Origin: RGIG3701 sp964438515
Lineage (GTDB): Bacteria > Planctomycetota > Planctomycetia > Pirellulales > Thermoguttaceae
Direction of reading: 5' to 3'
NCBI GenBank assembly: GCA_964438515.1
Contig: CAYTLK010000101.1
Span: forward strand, 1-13,571
DNA: 13,571 nt
The notes below the pieces were generated by a model. That model saw only the letters and a program-made list of their open reading frames with translations. It was not told where the DNA came from and made no database searches. Made by a program: the position numbers and the translations under genes. Positions within the stretch are counted from its first letter, which is position 1, and each line of letters begins with the position of its first letter. This document shows, piece after piece, positions 1-9,100 of the stretch.

Positions 1-9
1 TTATAGTTA

Positions 10-86
10 TTCAAGAATCCTCCGAGATTCATTCAAGAATCAATCGACAGTCGTTCGAGAATCATTGGAGTTTCATTCGAATTTCG
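10..86. repeat. Phased 11-bp tandem array in leader of giant gene
   Basis: Seven contiguous 11-bp units start at 10, 21, 32, 43, 54, 65 and 76, with consensus TTCGAGAATCA. Units 1, 3 and 5 (TTCAAGAATCC, TTCAAGAATCA, TTCGAGAATCA) are closest to consensus. The units between them are more degenerate, so there is also a 22-bp higher-order period. Weaker resemblance continues to about 108. Neighbouring units contain GAATC and GATTC, which can pair as small hairpins (15-19 with 26-30, or 26-30 with 37-41). An 8-bp palindrome ATTCGAAT lies at 75-82. Eleven bases is close to one helical turn, so a protein could bind every unit on one DNA face. If the TATAGT at 2-7 is a -10 box, the array would instead be transcribed as 5' UTR. 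The repeats are seen; the function is inferred. Confidence 0.75.
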
Positions 87-129
87 TAATCGAACGTCCG
101 AGAGCGGATCTTCGAGTCCTTTTAAATCC

Positions 130-133
130 AAGG
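130..133 (+). promoter_or_regulatory. Ribosome binding site of giant gene
   Basis: AAGG lies 7 nt ahead of the ATG at 141. An in-frame TAA at 123-125 closes the frame just upstream. Together they favour 141 as the start over the internal ATGs at codons 19 and 22, and this keeps the whole basic region ahead of the LEPR motif. Confidence 0.6.
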
Positions 134-140
134 TAAAACA

Positions 141-3100
141 ATGTCCTCAAAAAAGAATAGCAAATATCAGCAGTCGCACTCACTCAATCGTCGGATGCGT
201 TCCATGCAGCTTGAGTCGTTGGAGCCGCGCCAGATGCTGTCGGCCGTGACGTTTTCTTCTGAAAATCTCATTGAGAGCAATATGTTCCAGGCCGTTTTGG
301 GAAACGAGGCGGATTCGGAGGACACATCGGACCGTTACGTCATTTTGAATATTGCGACGACGGACGGCTCGGATTTCGACACGGCGAATCTGACGATTAC
401 GGATTCGAGCGACAAAGAAGTGGAAATCATTTCGTCGAAAGTCGAAGGCGGCGCAGCGTCGATTCTCGCGAAATATAAACTTGGAGAAACGTACGTTTTT
501 GAAATTACAACGGACGAAAGCCTCACGGAGGATCCGAGTTTCAACGTTCTTTTCACCATGGCGGGCGACGTTTCCGGCGGCAATGAAGTTACGGAAAACG
601 ATTATTACACCCTTTTCGGCGAGGTGAATAAAGGTCTGGGCGTCAATAGCCGTTTCATCGCAACGTACAAGAATATTTACGGCGTCGATCTTTCCGAGAA
701 TCATTACGACGCGATTTACGACGTGGATGGGAACGGAAAAATCACACGAAATACGTTCGACACCATCATTGCGCCGAACTACAACGACAAACTGATTTTG
801 ACGCAGGAAATCACGACCGTTCCGATTATTAAGGACTTTGAGGTGAACGGAACCGTTCCGGAAGAGGTTGAGGGACAGAAATACACGTTTGTCACGAACG
901 AGTCGAAAGATTTGACGCTCACCGGCGAAACGGATGCGGAGGAGATGCTTTTTACGTACACGACTGAAAGCGGTACGAAATATTCGGGGACCATTGATCT
1001 GACGAAAAGCGGCGATTACAAACTGACTTCCGCCTCGACGACGAGCGAAACCATCACGCTGACGTACACGCTCAACAAAGATGGAACGTTCAGCATCGAG
1101 TTTCCGGACGGAAGTTCCAGTGACGGTTCAATCACGATGGAACTCTGGAGCGACGCAGAACACACGATGGATTCGAATACGTACACGCTCCTCATCGATC
1201 TGGTTGCGCCGGAAATGTACGCCGACGATGTGACGATTAAGGACGCAGTATCGTTTGAGGACGTTTTTTACATCGACAGTAAGGATTTTACGATCGTCGT
1301 TTCGTCCTCCGCCGCAGAAGGCGCAACGCTTGAGTCGCTGAAAGCCGCGATGGAGGATAAAACGGATGGAATTTACATCCGCGTTTACGACGAAAAAGGA
1401 AATGAAATCGTAAAACAGAAGCTCGATTCGTCCATTTTGAGTGAGGATAAAGACGGAAAACTCGTCATTGCGGACGTCGAAGCAGCTGCATCGCTCGAAG
1501 AGGGCGCACACACGCTGACCGTCTCCTTGACGGACCTTGCAGGAAATGTGTACGATAGTCATAAAGTGACCGTGAAAGTGGTTGTGGATGTGACGGCGCC
1601 CGTGATTGCAGTCGACGGTTACAAACCCGACATGCATTATAAAGACGAAAAAGAATATGATGCGATGAAGGTCGAAGAAGACTCGCTGACGCTGACCGCC
1701 ACTGCAACCGATTCGGGCGCCGTGGATGGAAGTACCGTCACGATTACGTGCAAGCAGAACGGGGAAACGGTGAAAGCGGCCTCGACGACGGACGGTAAAT
1801 ATGTGTTCGACTTCACACTTACGGACGGCTTGAATACGATCGTATTTACGGCTGTCGATTCGGCTGGAAACACTTCGACGAAAACGTGTCTCGTGTATTT
1901 TGCGACCGAACTGACGCTTTCCGACGCAGGCGAGACGCTCCAAGAAGACGGTTTCACGCAGAAATACAGTACAACGGAGAGCGACTACAAAACGCTGGAT
2001 TTGTATTCGTATTTCAACTACAATGCGGGTCTGACGTTTACCGCTTCGAGTTCGAACACGGACCTCGTGACGACGACGGTTGGTGATGATGGAAAACTGA
2101 GTTTTACGTACAAAAAGACGCCGGAAGAGGGCGAGACGCTCACGTCGAAAATCACCGTCACCGCCAAAAACGCACTCGGCGAGACGTGTGAACTCACGTT
2201 TACATTGAATTATGTACGTTCTGCTGCGGTCGAATACTGGACGGATTCTGCGATTAAGGACGACTATGCGGAATCGTCTCTGGCGGACGTCGAACACATT
2301 ATTTCTTCCGACAAAATCGTTTTCACCGGGACGCTGACGGTTCCGGACGGTTCGAAAGGGATTTTGCTGAACGTTTACGAAGGAGACGAAACGATTTACT
2401 CGTCAGTGGATCTTCAGAAGAGTTCAACGGACACCGATTTTGAATACACGTACGATGAAAAAACGGGGAAATTTACGCTGACGCTTTCGAATTTGGAAGA
2501 TGGAAAGTATACGCTGCGTGCGTTTGACGCGAGTCTCGACGAAGACCTCGTGCAGAACGTGGATGTGTACGTGAATACAACCGCGCCCGATGTGGTTCCT
2601 GCAATTGCATCGTCGGAAACGAGCGTCAAAAAGAATCCCGAATTCACACTGACGTCGAAAGGGACGCCGAACGAACTGGATTCGACGTTGGGAACTTGGG
2701 CGCAGATTTATGTAACGAAATCAACGGAAACGACTTCGACGCTGTACGCGCAGGCGAAATACGACACAAAAACGAATGCGTTCGGCGCGCTGGAATACCT
2801 CCTCAAAGATGCGCTGAAAGACGGAACGTACACGTTTACGGTTCAGACGATTGATGCGGCTGGAAACACGACGGACGGAAACAGTCTGACGATCGTCATC
2901 GACTCCGCAGCTCCGACGATTTCCGTTCCTTCGTACGTTTTGAACTACCATTATAACGACAAAACGAATTACGATTCGATGCTTGCGGAGGATCCGAACT
3001 TCAAATTTGAGGTGACGGTCAAAGATGCGGAAGGAAGCGATGTGACGCTTACGTGCAAGCACAATGGAAATGCGGTGACCGGCGTCAAATCGGAAGACGG

Positions 3101-6100
3101 AACTTGGACGTTCAATTACACGCTTCAAGCGGGAATCAACGAAATCATTTTCACAGCCGTGGATGCAGCGGGAAACAGTGCTGCGAAAACCTGCTGGGTG
3201 TATTGCAGTGCGGCCGTTTCGCTCACCGACGAGGGAAATGCGCTGCAGGAAAACGGACTCAAGCAGGAATATTCCGAAAATCAGGAAGATTACGAAACCG
3301 TCGATCTTTCGAAGATGTTCAACTACGGAAACAAACTTTCGTTCAAAGTGACGTCGAGCGACAGTTCCGCGGCGACCGTGACGGTCAGTGACGATGGTAT
3401 TTTGAGTTTCAAATATCCTACGACTCCTGCTGCGGGCGAAACGCAGACCGCCGATATTTCAATCGTTGCGACCGACTCGCTTAAAAACGAATGCACGCTG
3501 AAATTCAAACTCACGTACATTCGTGTGTCGGAATTTCTGACGGATGTGACGGTTGAAAACGATTATGCGTCAAAGTCGCTGGCGGACGTCGACCACATTA
3601 TTGCGCAAAAAACGATGAAAATCACGGGAACGCTGGATCTTCCGGACGGTGCATCCGCACTTCAAATGACCGTCATGCGCAACGCAGAAACGATTTACAG
3701 CGACGTGAATCTTCTGGAATCCGGAACCGTCGGAGACCTTGAATACACTTACGACCCCGAAACGGGGGCGTTCTCGCTTGTTTTGAACAACTCGGACGAC
3801 GGAATTTATAATTTCGAAGTGTTCCTTCCGGACCAGGCCGAAGACACGCGTCAGAAAATGACGGTCGTCGTCGATACGACGGTTCCAGGAGTCACTGGAA
3901 CGATTACGTCGCCAGAATTTACGAATAAAAACCCCGAAATTACACTTTCGCAGACCGGAACGCTCAACGATCTCGACCAAACGCTTGGCGCTTGGATTGA
4001 AATCTACATCACGAATTCAAGCGGAACGACGGCTCCCTATGCGCGCACTGTTTTTGATGCCGAAACGAAGACGATCGGCGCTCTGGAATACATCATCACC
4101 TCGCCGGTTGCGGACGGAACGTACACGCTGAGCGTTCGAACCATCGATGCGGCTGGAAACGTCGCGGAGCTTGAGGGAAGCAGCATCACCGTCACGGTCG
4201 ATCGCACTCTCCCCGCGGTCACGGTGACGGGTTACACCGAAAATTACAATTATGAGGACGAAGAAAATTTCGATTCCATGCTTGTGAAGGACTCTGCGTT
4301 GAAGCTGACCGCCTCGGCAAAGGACGCAAATCTCAGCACCTTCGTCTGCACGCAGAACGGCTCGGTCGTGGAAGGAACGCTCAACGAGGACGGTTCTTAC
4401 ACGTTTACGTACACGCTGACGGAAGGTCTCAACACGATCGTTTTCACCGCGACTGACCGTGCCGGAAACACCACTGTGAAAACGTGTAAAGTCGTATTTC
4501 AGGATGTGCCGACGCTTACGGAAACTGGAAAGACACTCTCTTCGACGGGTTTCGTTCAGGCGGCGAGCGACGAGTCGGCCGACAACAAAACGATTGATCT
4601 GAAAAAGCTGTTCGAGTACAACGGAACGCTCAATTACAAAGCTGAAAGTTCCAATACAGACCTCGTGGACGTTGCGGTTTCGAGCGACGGCATCCTCTCC
4701 TTCACCTACAAATCCACACCGAAAGAAGAGGAGGAATTGACGTCAAAAATCACCGTGACGGCAGAAAACGCCTCTGGAAAAACATGTTCCATGAGTTTTA
4801 CGCTCACGTACGTTTCCGACTCGCAGGCGCCGAAGTGGCTGAATACGACGCTCGAAAGCAACGTTTCCGAATCGTCCCTCGCCGACGTCGAATACATTCT
4901 TGCTTCGAACAAGATTCATTTTACAGGAACCCTCTTCGACGCATCCGGAATCGTGTCGGCTGGAATGAATATTGCACGAAATGGAACGACGATTTACGAA
5001 AACATCGATTTGCTGCAAAACAGCGGTGCGGACGCCGATTACATTTACACGTACAATGCGGAAACAGGAACGTTTGAATTCCTCCTTTCCGGCGTCGAGA
5101 GCGGCGAATATGTGCTGCGCATCTACGGAAAAGATTCGAAAGGAAATCAGTCTTCCATTGAGGCCGACGACGATCAGAAAGTGTCCGTCGTGGTGGATTT
5201 GGAGGCGCCGACCATCACCGCCGGAATGGAAGTCGTGAAAACCGGCACATCCGATGCGGTGGTGAAGAATAACCCGAAATTTACGCTTTCTGCCTCAGGC
5301 ACACCGAGCACACTCGACGCGAAGTACGGAACGTGGGCGCAGATTTACGTCGAAGCGGAAGGCGGAGACGTGCTGTACGCTCAGGCGCAATACGATACGA
5401 AAACAGGAGCGTTTGGCGAATTAACGTACATTTATACGGACGCTCTGGCAGAAGGGTCTTGGAATTTCCGAATTGTGACGGTCGATGCGGCCGGAAACAA
5501 GACGGAGACGGAGGGGAGTTCCAAAGAAATTCTCATCGATAAAACCGCGCCGGTGATTGATGCGGGCGGATACGATGCGGATTACGATTCGAGCGATTAC
5601 GGGACGTACAAGCGCGAGGGAACCAACCATGATTCGATGTATCTCACGGAAGATTATTTGGAAGACGGAAAATACGACTTGGGAATTGTCGCGGAAGACG
5701 CGTCGGATGTGACGTTCGTCGTGACGATTTTTCATTCCTCGACGGGTGAAACGGATACGCAGACCGAAACTGAGTTTGTTCCGCTCGAATACGGACTTAA
5801 TACTGTCGTTGTGACTGCAACCGACGCGGCGGGAAATTCCTCTTCGAAAACGTACAAAATTTATTGCAACGATTCTCCGACCACGAAAGATTATGGTGCG
5901 TGGCTCGAAAGCAACGACTTTACGCAGCTCTCCGGCGCAGCGAAAAAGACGCTGAAACTTTCTGACTGTCTCACCGACACGAAAGAACTGCAGTTCTCGT
6001 TTGAAAATCTGGACGAAGAAAGCGGCGATGTGACGGTGAAGCTCCTCAATGGTGTGATGAGTTTCACGTACCGCAGTCTGGAAGACGGCGAGGATTCGTA

Positions 6101-9100
6101 TTACAACAGTCTGTGCGTCACTGCGACCGACGAATTTGGGGAAACGTACGAAATGTATTTTTCCGCCGTTTACTCGCTCGACCTTTACCCCCCGGAGTGG
6201 CAGAATCTCGAACTCGTCGGCAATCCGGGCCTCACGTCGAGTGTGCTTGCGACGAACAAAAACGATATTTCTCTCACCGGAACACTGTACGACCTTTCCG
6301 CAATTAAGCAGGCCGAGCTGGATGTGATTTTCAATGAGGGAAAAGCGGATGAAGTGACTGTAATCGACTCGCTCAACCTCCTCAAGAGTTCAAGCGGAAC
6401 GACCCTGAACGGACTGAAATACAGTTATGAATACGTCGAAAGTACGTGGTTCGAAGGCGGCTCGTTCAAACTTCAAATTTACAAGGAAGACGGAACCCTC
6501 GTAAATGAAGGGCTTTACACCTGTTACATCGCGGGAAAAGACTCGGCGGGAAATGATTCGATCAACGACGACGATACGGACGAACAGGCCGTGGAGATTC
6601 TGGTCGACCAAACGGCGCCGGAAGTTACGGCGGGAATTGCGCTGATTCAGACCGGAAGCAGCACCGCAAGTGTGAACGCAAATCCGACGTTTAATGTGAG
6701 TTTTTCTGGAACAAGTTCCGATACGTATGGAACGTGGGTCGAAATTTACCGAATTACGAAGACGACGAGCCTCGATAAAGACGGAAACACCATTACGAGC
6801 GAAAAGGAAACGCTTTATGCGTCCGGACAGTATAAAAATGGCGCTTGTACGCTGAAATACGTTTCCACAACGCTTGCGGAAGGTGCGTACGAATTCCGGG
6901 TTCAAACCGTGGACGCCGCCGGAAACGTGAATGCGCCCAAAGATCGATTAAACGTTACAATCGATAAAACCATCCCGACTTTCGTTCTTTTCAGTCCCAC
7001 AAACGCGACGATCAAAGACGGTGCGCTGTACACGAACAGCGCGGCGCTGCTCGTCAATTACACCGCCTCCGAAACCGATGTTACAATGTACTATTCCGCA
7101 AATGCCGACCGCAGTGAAGCCGTGAAGTACGACGCCGAAGCAGGCGCGCCGCTGGTTTTTGGGTCCAATACGCTTTATTTCTGGCTCGTCGACGGAGCGG
7201 GAAATGTCGGAACGTCCACGGTACGAACCGTCGTTGTTGTGCGCAATACGGTCCCGACGATTGTGGACGGCGCGGCGCCGCTTGCGGACGTCACCGTTGA
7301 TTTTCCGGCGGAATCCGACCCAACGTACACGCTGACGCTCAGCAAGAGCGCGCTTCAGGGGAAAGTGACGGATGCGGACCTCGAATCTGGCGACAAACTT
7401 TCGTACGATTTTCTTTTCGCCCTTCCTTCCGGTGCGGACGCAGGGATCATTACAATGAAATGGGCCGAGGATGAAGCGGGTGAAAATTACGTTTTGACCT
7501 TTACGTTCAACGACTACGCGACCGCTCGGTCTCTTTCGACGCTCGGAACCGTTTCGTTCGTCGTGAAGGATTCGTACGGTGAAGCGCCCGTCGATGAAGC
7601 GGGAATTCTGACGTTTGATCTGAAGAAAAACACGCTTCCGGTTGAAGTCGTTGCGACAGAGATTTCCGTTTCGCAGAACGAGACCGCAAGTTACGATTTC
7701 AATATGAATGCGATTTTCTCCGACCCGCAGGGGAATGCGTGGAAAGTAACGTCCTACAAAATCTTCGTGAATGACGTCGAAATCACCGAAAACGTTTCGC
7801 TCTCCGCAGACGGTCAGCACATCCTTTGGACGCCGACGACCGACACGCAGAGCGCCGTTTACGGAAAATACGGAAACTTCGTCATTGAGGCTGCGGCTGC
7901 AAACGTCGATGAAGACGGAAACGTTATTTCCGGCACCGAAACGGCGAAACAGAAAATTACGGCGTCCATCGTGTGGAGCGGATACAGCGTCTCGCAGGCG
8001 GCTGCGGACGAAAGCATTGCACTTACTGAAGGTGCGGACCCCTTCAGCAGCGCGTACACGGAATACTTCACCGTCTCGAATGCGTTCGACGAATCGCTCG
8101 CCTGGGGGAATTACACCGTTGCGGTTTCCGACCTGAAATTCTCGGTTTCCGCCTCGGGTCAGCAAGTTTTCGGATGGTCGATAAATGAGGATGGATCGCG
8201 AAATTCGCATTATTCCTCCATTTTCAGTTCCGCTCCGACGATTTCCGACGCGGGCGTCATTACGTTTGCACTCAACACGTATGCGTACGGTTCCGCCTCG
8301 CTGAATTTCTCAGCCGGCTGGACTCAAGACGGTGTTTCCGTTTCATCGAACACCGCCTCCGTCTCCATTTCGGTCGCAAATGCCGTTGCAGCGCCTCATA
8401 CAGTTGTGAAAGATGCGGACTTTTCGATTAAAACCGGCACACTCGAAGTGGATTTCACGAAAGACTGTGACGGAAGCTCCGACGAGGGGTCCGTCGTGTT
8501 TTACGGATGGACGATCGATTCCATTTCGGCGGGTTTTGAAGCTGGATTTTCCGAGGACAAATCGTATTTGGTCATTCGGGACGCGGATTCGAATTCGTAT
8601 TCGTATCATTTTTCCATCACTACCTCCGAATCTGCTTCAAACCGCGTAACTCTCACTCGGGCGGGGGTTTACGACTCGGAAGGAAAAGAAATTACGGACG
8701 GTACGTTCTGGAACAACCTCGACGGCGTGACGCTTAATACAACGTACAAAATTCAGAACTCCACGACGGAAGCGCTCGGAAGCAACTCGTGCAGCATCAC
8801 GTTCCGCGGTTTGGCGCTCGACCTCACGACCTCCGGAACGCGGAGCAGCAGCGCGCAGGAAGTGTCGGCCGACCTGCTGAAAGGAATGAATCTCGATTCC
8901 AACGTCTGGACCGTCACCGAAATGAAGAGCGACACGGAAAACGTCACGTGGACCGATGGAAAATTCCACATCGCGGCGGGGTGGTACGGAACTGCGACAT
9001 TTACGTGCGCCATTCAAAACAGCGGTGCTGGAATTACAGATTCCAGTACGATTACGCTCACGATTCCGAGCGCGAATCTGACGCCGACGTGGAAGCAGGA

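Noticed and set aside
10..86. Considered as a CRISPR-like or integron-like repeat array
   Set aside because: The units are 11 bp with no spacers between them, so this is a simple phased tandem array.
1128..2297. Long antisense open frame (389 codons) inside the giant gene; similar ones at 6948-8210 and 8637-9836
   Set aside because: These are codon-aligned with the sense gene and stay open because it rarely uses TTA, CTA or TCA codons. Their products are Arg/His-rich low-complexity strings with no domain, and they have no own promoter or ribosome site that I can see.
1590..7250. Considered as several separate genes or as a recent tandem duplication or assembly artefact
   Set aside because: One uninterrupted frame spans the region, and the copies differ at many DNA positions while keeping protein motifs, so an artefact or very recent duplication does not fit.
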